A stretch of 22,982 nucleotides of DNA from RUG626 sp964553775 (GTDB lineage: Bacteria; Bacillota; Clostridia; Oscillospirales; Oscillospiraceae), in the NCBI GenBank assembly GCA_964553775.1, contig CAZKLU010000029.1:1-22982 (forward strand), written 5' to 3'. The notes beneath the pieces are model-generated. The model was not told where the DNA came from. It saw nothing but the letters and a program-made list of their open reading frames with translations, and searched no databases. Position 1 is the stretch's first letter. The number at the start of each line of letters is the position of its first letter. Positions 4,945 through 12,780 of this stretch are shown here, piece by piece. A program made the translations under genes and the position numbers.

Positions 4945-7943
4945 ATGGACGCGTTATCCGAAATCCGCGCTCCCGCCGTCAAAATAGAACGTATGCCTCG
5001 AATGTCCTCCTCGCAGAAGACCGCATTACTGTCTTCAGTCTCCGCCAGCAGCTCATCATCCTCCCTGTTGGGAGATGTGCTGACTGTATCTGACAGCCTT
5101 CAGCGCGCGATATTGCAGCAAAGTCTCCTGACCGAGAGCGGTCGCAGACTGAATCAGGAGGCGGCAGCCGGTGAGGGTACTCTTGATGAGGTTTCGCGGC
5201 TTCTCGAACAGATGGAGCAGCTCACCGAAGAAGCCCGCGAACCCGATGCCGACACTGAAGCTCTGACTGAGAAGATGAACTCTCTCGCCGAAGAAATAGA
5301 CAGTCTCGTTGAAAGAAGCGGCTCGGAGATTTTCGAGGTACTCACGGATGCCGCCTCGGAGCTTTACGATGCTTTGTCAGAAAAATTCGGCGCGGACACG
5401 GCTGAGTGGTACCCGCTCTCGGTGGCACTTGGCGCACTGATAGCCGGAGGTGAGGACGTAACTCTTGAGGATGCCGCCGATGGACTTCAGGAGCTTCTTG
5501 CTCAGCTTGAAAGCGGTGTGTCCGTTGATGATGCTGTGGCGGATCTCACAGGCGGGATGTTCTCAAGTCTTCTTGATTTTGAAGCGATGTATGGGATGGG
5601 TATGCGTCAGGAGCTTCTGACCATGATGGTAACAGCCGACTTTGAATCTCATCTAATATCCGAAAGTACCCTTGAAACGGAGCTTCAGCAGGAGCAGTAC
5701 GCGGTGCAGTACCGTGTGCCGGAGGATCCCGGTGCGCTCAACGCGGAGCTTACAAGAGCGCTTCATGCTATGGTTAAGAGCGAGGCATCTCTCGCAAGCA
5801 GTCAAACCGGAGAAACAGATACCGGAGAATTTGAAGTCATATCACAGTCCGGCACCAATGTGAGCTACGACAAATCATCAAATACTCTCACCATATCCGG
5901 TGACGGTAATGCCGTCATATCGGGAAAGAGCGAGAACGCGGCTATAACGCTCGACACGAACGGAACTGTCACGCTCCGCGATGTAAAAGCGGGTTCCATA
6001 CAGAGTACATCTCGCGAAGCCGAAATTGTCACAACCGGCAGGATCTCCGCAAATACGCTGACGCTCCCCGCAGACGCAAAGCTTGTCATAAGCGGACGCG
6101 GCAGTCTCAACGTGGACACTCTGGATGCCGGAACAAATGCCGTTCTCAGCATAACCGGCGGCTCCGTCTCAGTAAAGGAGAACATTGGCGAAGATGTCCA
6201 TGTTCAGACAGCGGCGACCGCGTCATTCGCTGCGGCATCATCATCGGCGGCGGCAAATTATACAGTGACCAATATACAGGGCAAAAGCGTGGAACCGCTG
6301 GATCTGGCGTGGAACTCATTCCTGAAAACTGTCATCGCTGTGACGGTGGACGGCAAGCAGACCGGTATGCAGCTTCGTGAATCTGAAAATCTGCGTCTGT
6401 GGCTGCCAAAGCTGAATGACTCAAGCGGCTACCCGACATATACAGTAACTCTCTACGGGCGCGACGAAAACGGAACACCGCGTACCAGAACCTCATACGT
6501 CCGCTGGAACAGCCTGAGAAACTCGTTTGCCGAGGTTGAGATGTATCCTAACCCGTTCACCGTAACAGGCGGAGAGGAGGACAGCGACTGGACATATGAG
6601 GAGGACACTCAGACGCTCCGGATCCTCAGCGCGGCAGTGGAGACGATATCCGGAGGTTCCGGCACGGATGCCAATGGAACGCCTTTCAGCGGCAGGATAG
6701 CAATCGGAAGCAAAACAGGTGAGCTGTCGCTGACTCTTGACGGTGTAAACTGCGAGGTTGGTATGGGACGCGCATTCTTCACAGGGCATGAAAACAGGGT
6801 AACTCTGACGCTTGGCAGCGGCACAAGGAATGTGTTCACGAGCGGTAAGGGCTTTGCGGGGATAACTGTCGGAAACGGAACAGAACTGAAAATCGAACGT
6901 GACGAGCTTACGCCGGAGAATCCTGATGCCGGTGAACTAATCTCTACCGGCGGCAACGGCGGCGCGGGAATCGGTCGCGACAGCGGAACAAACCGTGACA
7001 GAATTGGAAGAATCGTCATAGACGGCGGAACCGTCACAGCGGCAGGACAGGGCGCGGCTGCGGGAATCGGAGCGGGCGCGTTCGGGTACATGGGCGATAT
7101 AATAATAAACGGCGGAAGAGTTACCGCGAACGGCGGCAGGAACGGAGGAGCCGGAATCGGCGGTGCGCTCGGTGCGCCTGTGGGCAATATAATCATACGC
7201 GGCGGAATTATAATCGCGAAAGCGTATTATCACGCGGCGGCAATCGGCTCCGGTGTTCAGGGCGAGTGCGGAAATATAGAGATAACAGGCACGGCAAAAA
7301 TCCTTACAGCGTCCGGCGGTGATGCCGGCATGGATATAGGCGCGTCTATGTTCGCGGGCTGCGGCACTGTCCGTATCGACGATGGCATAGACATAGCAGG
7401 CGCGGCAGTGACCGGCACGAATATCTCCGATACGAATAGCGGCACGGCTGGAACTCCGAAATACGCGCTGTCCTCCGGTACGCTTTTGGTGAACAGGATG
7501 AAGCTTGACACAATATACGATAAACGTGCCGCTGAGGGTGCGATAAATGTGGCTGCTCACAAAATATCCGAGCTGCGCGATGCCTGTGAGAAGCTGTCTG
7601 AACGTCTTTCACAGAGCGTGAGGGATCTCTCCAGTACACTTGACAGCGGCAACACGCCTCTTCGCGACTCCGCTGCGGCGGCGCGGGAACTTGACAGCAC
7701 GAAAAATTCGATTTTGTCCGATTCCGCGGAAGCCTTGAGGATACACAGCGAGAAAGTCGCGGAAAACGTGCTTCGNNNNNNNNNNNNNNNNNNNNNNNNN
7801 NNNNNNNNNNNNNNNNNNNNNNNNNNNNNNNNNNNNNNNNNNNNNNNNNNNNNNNNNNNNNNNNNNNNNNNNNNNATTCCGCGGAAGCCTTGAGGATACA
7901 CAGCGAGAAAGTCGCGGAAAACGTGCTTCGCCTGCTGTCATGA
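4945..7943 (+). CDS. Flagellin-like protein with a large beta-repeat central domain (interrupted by a scaffold gap)
   Basis: After removal of 100 Ns and one 55-bp duplicate copy, this gene encodes 947 residues. No signal peptide, lipobox or LPxTG is present, as for proteins exported by the flagellar type III route. Residues about 76-128 (EGTLDEVSRLLEQMEQLTEEA...LAEEIDSLVERS) resemble the second D1 helix of flagellin. Residues about 866-947 match flagellin C-terminal D1/D0: an LSERLSQSVRDL helix, LRDSAAAARELDSTKNSIL, then NVLRLLS, compare IRDxDMAxEMxxxTKxxIL and NVLxLLR of flagellins. The usual first 50-60 residues (LSSGxRIN, DDAAG) are missing or unrecognisable. The centre has a helical block (130-285), beta-rich segments (295-565), then GGxVTAxGGxxAAGIG repeats (665-815). 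Four cysteines (603, 775, 806, 881) are unusual for flagellin. Start set by AGAGGGA 6 nt upstream. Confidence 0.75.
6940..7389 (+). repeat. About five degenerate ~30-residue repeats (GGxVTAxGGxxAAGIG) in the flagellin-like protein
   Basis: Coding repeats with the units STGGNGGAGIGRDSG, DGGTVTAAGQGAAAGIGAG, NGGRVTANGGRNGGAGIGG, RGGIIIAKAYYHAAAIGSG and TAKILTASGGDAGMDIGAS, spaced about 29-31 residues. Periodic V/I-x-I-x-GG strands followed by Gly-rich turns are typical of right-handed beta-helix or similar solenoids found in surface proteins of clostridia, some annotated as carbohydrate-binding. The fold is inferred from the pattern. Confidence 0.75.
7721..7930 (+). repeat. Identical 55-bp sequences on both sides of the scaffold gap
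   Basis: 7721-7775 and 7876-7930 are identical over 55 bp (starting ATTCCGCGGAAGCC, ending GTGCTTCG). They reach exactly to the first and last N, as for overlapping contig ends that were joined with a spacer instead of merged; 55 is also a common de Bruijn k-mer size. Most likely one genomic copy exists. Confidence 0.85.
7776..7875. other. Assembly gap of 100 Ns
   Basis: Exactly 100 unknown bases, the usual placeholder for a gap of unknown size. Together with the duplicate it adds 155 bp (not a multiple of three), shifting the frame so that a raw reading ends falsely at 7893. Without it the frame continues through CGC CTG CTG TCA to TGA at 7941-7943. Confidence 0.95.
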
Positions 7944-8332
7944 CGGAACGCCCGCAAAGTGTCGGGATAATCGGGGGTTCTGCGGTAATTTAAAAACTTA
8001 TGCTCATGGAGCGCGTATTATAACCGCGATACTAAAAACTCCAAAGATCTGAAAATCCGCGTTTCACTGTAAAACTGATTTCTGTGGGGGTGGGGGAAAT
8101 TACAAAAACAATACGTTTATTGCGCTTGCGGACTCAGGCTTTTTTCAGCGCGTATTACACTCACAAGCGGGTAATTGCGTCACCTTCAGACCGTACCGCG
8201 TTTACAAAAGCAGATAAACCTTTATCAGGCTTTTATTCCGCCAAAAACAGTCTCTCAAACTCGCAGACAGCTTCCCGAACGGTTATCCGCGCAGAATCTT
8301 CGATCCCTAAAATTTTCTCGGCTTTGAGTGTA
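7944..8332 (+). other. Spacer between the flagellin-like gene and apbE; no clear gene
   Basis: An imperfect hairpin GAACGCCCG (7946-7954) / CGGGGGTTC (7972-7980) just after the stop codon may be a weak terminator. The rest (8000-8330) is open in the apbE frame from a GTG at 8084, but the translated segment resembles nothing I recognise and has no signal-peptide character, so I treat it as leader DNA. No clear sigma-A promoter was found. Confidence 0.4.
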
Positions 8333-9334
8333 ATGCTGGCACTGCTTATTCTTTTGACCGCGTGTTCAACCGAAACGGAACCGGCGACGGCAACTACATT
8401 CGCAATGGACACCGTAATGACCATCACTGTTTACGGTGACAACGAGCTTCTCTCCGTCTGTCAGAGCAGAATACGGGAACTGGAGGCTCTTCTCAGCGTC
8501 ACTGATGAATCAAGTGAAATCTATGCCCTGAACCGCGATGGCAGCGCGGTGCTGTCAGAGGAAACCGGCGAGCTTCTCGGAACCGCTCTCTCTCTCTGTG
8601 AACGAACGGACGGTGCGCTTGACATCTCAATTTATCCCGTGATTCGCGCATGGGGCTTCACAACCGATAGCTACAGAGTCCCCTCCGGCACGGAGCTTGC
8701 GGAGCTTCTTGCGCTCGTCGGGTATGAAAATATATCTTACGACCCCGACACACTGACGGCTAACCTCGCGAACGGCGCGTCTCTTGATCTCGGCAGCGTC
8801 GCGAAGGGGTATACCGGTGATGTGCTGTCCGCGCTTCTTAAAGAAAACGGTGTCACTTCCGCGCTTTTAAACCTCGGCGGAAATGTTCAGGCTGTCGGCT
8901 CCAAGCCTGACGGCAGCGATTTTCGCGTCGGAATACAGGATCCGCAATCGAGCGGTGAATACTTCGGTGTTGTCAATGTCAGCGACAAGGCTGTCGTCAC
9001 TTCCGGAGGATACGAGAGGTATTTTGAGCAGGACGGTGAGGTTTACTGGCACATAATCGACCCCGAAACAGGTTATCCCGCAAAAAACGGTCTGATTTCC
9101 GTCACTATCGTCGGAAATAGCGGAACAGTCTGCGACGCGCTCTCAACGGCTCTTTTCGTGATGGGGCTTGACAGTGCGGCGAAATTCTGGCGCGGATCCG
9201 ATGATTTTGAGGCGATATTCGTGAGTGACGATGGCTCCATCGCTATAACTGAGGGGCTTGAACAGAGCTTCACGCTCGCCGACGGCTATACAGACACAGC
9301 CCTCACGGTCATAAGACGGGACGGCACTTTATGA
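8333..9334 (+). CDS. apbE: FAD:protein FMN transferase (ApbE family lipoprotein)
   Basis: About 333 residues from the ATG at 8333. ApbE proteins use FAD to attach FMN covalently to a Thr/Ser of extracytoplasmic electron-transfer proteins (RnfG/NqrC-type, FMN-binding domains). Family marks: TFAMDTVMTITVYG at the mature N-terminus, ISIYPVIRAWGF, LDLGSVAKGYTGD, LLNLGGNVQAVGSKPDG, HIIDPETGYPA and CDALSTALFVMG. A hydrophobic stretch ends in LLTAC, a lipobox with its Cys at residue 11. The start is uncertain: 8333 gives a short n-region without positive charge and no clear Shine-Dalgarno; a TTG codon slightly upstream (8324) or the GTG at 8084 are alternatives, the last placing the signal sequence oddly at residues 75-94. 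The stop overlaps the next gene by 4 bp (ATGA). Confidence 0.88.
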   Translation: MLALLILLTACSTETEPATATTFAMDTVMTITVYGDNELLSVCQSRIRELEALLSVTDESSEIYALNRDGSAVLSEETGELLGTALSLCERTDGALDISIYPVIRAWGFTTDSYRVPSGTELAELLALVGYENISYDPDTLTANLANGASLDLGSVAKGYTGDVLSALLKENGVTSALLNLGGNVQAVGSKPDGSDFRVGIQDPQSSGEYFGVVNVSDKAVVTSGGYERYFEQDGEVYWHIIDPETGYPAKNGLISVTIVGNSGTVCDALSTALFVMGLDSAAKFWRGSDDFEAIFVSDDGSIAITEGLEQSFTLADGYTDTALTVIRRDGTL

Positions 9335-9819
9335 ACGCAAAAAGACTTTCACGCATGGCGGTATTGACCGCTGCCGCGCTTGTAATATTCGTTGTGGAGC
9401 TGCAAATTCCCGCGCTTGTCCCGATACCAGGCGTTAAGTTAGGGCTTGCGAATATAATTACGGTCTACGCCATGTTCGCGCTGGGACCCGCCGATACAGC
9501 TATGATACTCGCGGCGCGGCTTATCCTTGGAAGCGTCTTCACGGGGCGCGTGAGTGCGCTTTTATACAGCGTTTCCGGCGCGACGCTATGTTATCTTGTA
9601 ATGCTGATATTGAGAAAAATCCTGACGAAACGTCAGATATGGGTGTGCAGCGTGATAGGCGCGGCGGCACACAACATTGGTCAGCTTGCGGCGGCGATAC
9701 TGATAACAAAAACACCCGCTCTGATCGCCTATCTGCCTATACTGATCGTGTCAGGTATGATAGCGGGGCTTTTTACAGGGCTTTGCGCGCAGTTTGTGGT
9801 CGGAAGATTCAGTGGTTAG
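9331..9819 (+). CDS. Gx-transporter / heptaprenyl diphosphate synthase component I-like membrane protein
   Basis: A 162-residue polytopic membrane protein with about five hydrophobic segments. It has the family pattern MAVLTAAALVIFVVELQIP, PIPGVKLGLANIITVYAMF, AARLILGSVFTGR and AHNIGQLAAA. Members are labelled either HepI (a supposed accessory component of heptaprenyl diphosphate synthase) or Gx transporter; they often lie beside polyprenyl synthase, ApbE or Rnf-related genes. Start overlaps the apbE stop (ATGA, 9331-9334), so translation is coupled. The pairing suggests a role in membrane quinone or flavin-based electron transfer, or in substrate supply for it; this is inference. The true biochemical role of the family is unsettled. 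Confidence 0.85.
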   Translation: MNAKRLSRMAVLTAAALVIFVVELQIPALVPIPGVKLGLANIITVYAMFALGPADTAMILAARLILGSVFTGRVSALLYSVSGATLCYLVMLILRKILTKRQIWVCSVIGAAAHNIGQLAAAILITKTPALIAYLPILIVSGMIAGLFTGLCAQFVVGRFSG

Positions 9820-10010
9820 CGGTAAGTTCGCGGCACTTAGGAGTCAGGGGCAAAAGCCTGTGGACGGTGAGTAGTCAGGTGTAAGTGGGCGGATATTAAA
9901 ACCACCCTAATGCTAATACCGCGCTCCGACGCTATTTTGAAATCAGGTTATTTCCCCGCGCTCTGAGCGTGGTTTTTGTCGGAGCGGCAGCGCATAGAGT
10001 GAACAGCAAA
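9820..10010. other. Convergent spacer, no gene seen
   Basis: The stretch between the Gx-transporter gene and the hairpin at 10011 contains no supported reading frame, promoter or RNA gene. It leads into the shared terminator between converging genes. Confidence 0.4.
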
Positions 10011-10040
10011 TTGGAACTCAATCATAAGATTGAGTTCCAA
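10011..10040. terminator. Bidirectional hairpin between convergent genes
   Basis: A perfect 13-bp stem TTGGAACTCAATC (10011-10023) / GATTGAGTTCCAA (10028-10040) with an ATAA loop, placed 5 nt beyond the stop of the M23 gene. T-runs on both sides are short (TTTGC on the minus strand), so termination efficiency is uncertain, but stem and place fit a shared terminator. Confidence 0.8.
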
Positions 10041-10045
10041 AGTCT

Positions 10046-11158
10046 TTAGGGCAGATATTCTGACGGGTTCACCGACTCACCATTCACTGTCATTCTGAAG
10101 TGCAGGTGCGTAACCTCGCCTGATTCGCAAAGAGCTGTATTGCCGATCGCTCCGATTACAGAACTCATCGTAACGGAATCACCGATTTTTACCGTTGGCA
10201 TCTCTGTAAGATTCGAGTACTCGCTGACTACACCGGCACCGTGGTCAATAACAACTGTTGTGCCGTACATCTCATCCGCAACAATGTCAGTCACCACGCC
10301 GTCAGCCGCCGCCATAACCTTTGTACCGAGCGGCGCGGCAAGGTCAACTCCATCGTGAGTGCGCCAGTCACCCATCGTTCTGTCATAAATGAGCGCGTCC
10401 GGCGAGTACGGAACAGAAATGCTGCCGTTCAGCGGCCATATAAAGCTTATATCGCCGATATTCGATACAGTAATAACTTCAGCCGTGTCAGTCTCCTCTT
10501 CGGCTGCCGCGACAGCCTCGGCAGTTGGCTTTGTTACAGCCTTCTCCGGTTCAGCCGAGGCAGCAGATGTATCGTCCGCGTCTCCGCTCTCAGATTCCGT
10601 TGTCTCAGTTCCATCGCTTTCATCGGAACCGGAGTTGTCAGCGGAACTATTTGAAGCTTTTCCGCCGTCTGAACCGCTCCCGCTGTCTCCGGTGCCGCTG
10701 CCGCTGCTGTTGCTCTTTGAACCGGTGCCGCTGTCTCCGGTTCCAGCATTACTCCCGCTGTTGCCGCTGCCGGTCGTGCCGCCGCTCTTTGAACCGGCAA
10801 CGCCCGCGCTGCCAGAACTGCCGGAGTTGCTGCCTGAATTTTTACCGGAGCTTGAGTTTCCGCTGCCTGAACCGGTGCTGCCTGAGCCGGTGCTGTCAGA
10901 GCCGGTACCTGAGCTGTTCCCGCTTTTGCTGCCGGATCCATCTTCATCAGAGGAATCATCTGCCGGATTATCGGCGGGTGCAAGTGTTTCAAGGGAATCG
11001 GAATAGTCCTGTACCGTATTTCCGAGCGGCGAGAATTCTGAGAAAAGGAGCAGCCACGCGGACACGCCGATAACGGCGATACATACGAAAAGGACTATGT
11101 AGAAGCCCTTTCCGTTGAGGAAGCTTTCAGCGCGTTCAGTAAATGTTTTCTTCTGCAT
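10046..11158 (-). CDS. SpoIIQ-like M23 (LytM) family membrane protein with long Gly/Ser linker
   Basis: 370 residues. One membrane helix at about 19-39 (FYIVLFVCIAVIGVSAWLLLF) leaves a short cytoplasmic N-terminus. A disordered, Gly/Ser-rich linker fills about 74-195. The M23 domain (239-370) has complete Zn ligands: His268 and Asp272 in WRTHDGVDLAA, His351 and His353 in THLHFR. WPLNGSISVPYSPDALIYDRTMGDWRTHDG closely fits clostridial SpoIIQ-type proteins, the forespore partner of SpoIIIAH in the engulfment channel; clostridial forms keep the Zn site. The start at 11158 is preferred over 11233 because GGGAGG lies about 10 nt upstream and the helix then follows a basic n-region. A sigma-F-like promoter upstream supports a spore role. 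Alternative: a vegetative wall endopeptidase. Confidence 0.82.
   Translation of the reverse strand: MQKKTFTERAESFLNGKGFYIVLFVCIAVIGVSAWLLLFSEFSPLGNTVQDYSDSLETLAPADNPADDSSDEDGSGSKSGNSSGTGSDSTGSGSTGSGSGNSSSGKNSGSNSGSSGSAGVAGSKSGGTTGSGNSGSNAGTGDSGTGSKSNSSGSGTGDSGSGSDGGKASNSSADNSGSDESDGTETTESESGDADDTSAASAEPEKAVTKPTAEAVAAAEEETDTAEVITVSNIGDISFIWPLNGSISVPYSPDALIYDRTMGDWRTHDGVDLAAPLGTKVMAAADGVVTDIVADEMYGTTVVIDHGAGVVSEYSNLTEMPTVKIGDSVTMSSVIGAIGNTALCESGEVTHLHFRMTVNGESVNPSEYLP
10574..10939 (-). repeat. Low-complexity Gly/Ser/Thr/Asp coding repeat
   Basis: About 120 codons of GSGSTGSGSG-type sequence in the M23 protein, made of short degenerate repeats rich in GGC/AGC/ACC-type codons. It gives a flexible spacer between membrane helix and peptidase domain, and produces long but meaningless open frames on the opposite strand. 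Confidence 0.8.
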
Positions 11159-11292
11159 GATAGTATAACCTCCCGTGAATTTGTACCGCGCACGGAACCT
11201 GCGGTGATTCGAGCCGCGCCTTTTAGCGGTCACGATTTATCCGCAAATCGAATTGTGTGCGGTTTATCAGAGCGTCACGCCCGATACGAAAT

Positions 11293-11322
11293 TATCCTTG
11301 CCTGAATTGGAAGGTTTTATAC
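11293..11322 (-). promoter_or_regulatory. Sigma-F-like (forespore) promoter of the SpoIIQ-like gene
   Basis: On the minus strand GTATA (11322-11318), 15 nt, then GGCAAGGATA (11302-11293). The Bacillus sigma-F pattern is GYATA-N15-GGnnAnAnTR; this differs at one -10 position. It would start about 130 nt upstream of the ATG, a long leader. spoIIQ of Bacillus is a sigma-F gene, so motif and gene identity support each other. Confidence 0.6.
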
Positions 11323-11490
11323 ATCATGGAAGGATTTTTTATTGCCCGTATCGAAGCGAGATCCTTTTCCGATGGACAAGCTGTATTTATACGCAAGCTC
11401 TGATAGCTTTTCAGCGGAATTTTTAACAGTCTCTGACCTTACGCGCTTTTCATTTTATAATTTGTTCACCACTTTTAATATTTTCAGATA

Positions 11491-11496
11491 TATAAT
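11491..11496 (+). promoter_or_regulatory. Candidate -10 element of the trigger-factor-like/ahcY unit
   Basis: TATAAT in an A/T-rich stretch 43 nt before the ATG at 11539. No good -35 is present at 16-18 bp upstream; TTCACC (11465-11470) is 20 bp away. Tentative. Confidence 0.35.
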
Positions 11497-11538
11497 TATA
11501 AATGACTTTACTTTGCATCCAAAGGAGTGTTTTTACCT

Positions 11539-12780
11539 ATGAATCTGCGTAAGTTTCTCTGCGTACTTCTTGCGTTCTCCATGATTGCCGTTCCTCTTGC
11601 CGCCTGCTCATCAAGCGATGATACTGAAATCACTGAAAGCGATGAGTCGGAGACATCCGGCACTGAGACGGATGATACAATCGACACTGATAATACAACT
11701 GAGGACACTGATACGACCGTCACCGATAACACCGGCGATGATACCGGAGATGATACTAACACGGCTGACGATTCCGGCAGTGCGGAGGAGGACTATGACT
11801 ACTCATTCTACTCGGAAGGGCTTGACGAGAACGGGTATTTTGAGGGAGTGACAGCTCTTGACTATGTAACTGTGCCGGAGCTTGTCGGTCTGGAACTTCC
11901 GGATAAGGTGACAGTTGTCGATTCCGAAACAATACAGAACGAGATTGACAGCGTACTCAGCTCATTCGGCGGATACGAACACCTGACTGAGGGCGTTATA
12001 GCCGATGGGGACACTGTGAATATAGATTACGTCGGCTCAGTTGACGGCGTTGAATTTGACGGCGGCAGCACAAACGGCGCGGGTACGACAGTCACTATCG
12101 GAGTAACATCGTATATAGACGGCTTTCTTGAGCAGCTTATCGGTCACAGCCCCGGTGAGAACTTCGATATAAACGTCACGTTTCCCGATCCATACGAGAA
12201 CAACACGGATCTGTCCGGTGCGGACGCTGTTTTTAACATAACCGTAAACTGGATTCAGGGCGAGTACACACAGCCAACGGAGCTTACAGATGGTATGGCT
12301 GAGTACATGGGCTATGAATCGCTTGCCGAAATGATGAGTGAGATGGAATCCTACTTTCTTAATCTCCAGCAGCAGGAATATTTCAACGAGATCGTTGACC
12401 AGGCGGAAGTCTCCGGTCTTCCGGACTCCGTATATGAGTACTTCTATAATCTTAATCTGAACGGTATAAAGATCGTCGCGCTGCAGTACGGTCTTGAACC
12501 GGATGATTATATCTCAACGTACACTGAGTATGCCAGTTCCGAGGAGCTTTTGGAGGACTACAGGGAGAGCATTGAGGAGGACGCGAAAAGATCTCTCGCT
12601 ATTCAGGCGATGGCGGAATCCGCGGGAGTCGTTGTCACCGATGAAGAGATAGAGCAGTCAAGCTATGCGGACTACGTTGAGGATTATGGTATGCCTTATT
12701 TCAAGTTTGATTTGCTTAGCAGCAAGCTATTCGACTATATTCTTGACAACGCTGCACAAAGCGGAGAGGAAACACAATGA
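11539..12780 (+). CDS. Trigger-factor-like FKBP peptidyl-prolyl isomerase lipoprotein
   Basis: 413 residues. A lipoprotein signal ends in PLAAC (Cys23), so it is anchored on the outer face of the membrane. An acidic, Thr/Asp-rich linker follows (about 25-86). Residues about 156-241 are an FKBP-type domain (DGDTVNIDYVGSVDGVEFDGG, then IDGFLEQLIGHSPGENFDINVTFPDPY), and the remainder is helical like the SurA/trigger-factor C-terminal arm. The same FKBP plus arm arrangement occurs in cytoplasmic trigger factor, but here the ribosome-binding N-domain is absent and replaced by a lipid anchor: an extracytoplasmic foldase for secreted proteins is likely. AAAGGAG is about 11 nt before the ATG; the GTG at 11527 overlaps that site and is rejected. 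Overlaps ahcY by 4 bp. Confidence 0.86.
   Translation: MNLRKFLCVLLAFSMIAVPLAACSSSDDTEITESDESETSGTETDDTIDTDNTTEDTDTTVTDNTGDDTGDDTNTADDSGSAEEDYDYSFYSEGLDENGYFEGVTALDYVTVPELVGLELPDKVTVVDSETIQNEIDSVLSSFGGYEHLTEGVIADGDTVNIDYVGSVDGVEFDGGSTNGAGTTVTIGVTSYIDGFLEQLIGHSPGENFDINVTFPDPYENNTDLSGADAVFNITVNWIQGEYTQPTELTDGMAEYMGYESLAEMMSEMESYFLNLQQQEYFNEIVDQAEVSGLPDSVYEYFYNLNLNGIKIVALQYGLEPDDYISTYTEYASSEELLEDYRESIEEDAKRSLAIQAMAESAGVVVTDEEIEQSSYADYVEDYGMPYFKFDLLSSKLFDYILDNAAQSGEETQ

Noticed and set aside
6609..7196. Open frame opposite the beta-repeat region
   Set aside because: Proline/isoleucine-rich mirror of GGxVTA repeats; no start signal, and the plus strand has a well supported gene.
7774..7893. C-terminus of the flagellin-like protein ending IPRKP after an unknown stretch
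   Set aside because: Produced by reading through the N-gap out of frame; merging the 55-bp overlap gives a family-consistent end.
10389..11073. Long open frames opposite the M23 gene (about 180-205 codons, Pro/Leu/Glu- or Arg/Cys-rich)
   Set aside because: They are the antisense image of the Gly/Ser repeat; composition is biased, and no ribosome binding site or family signature is present.
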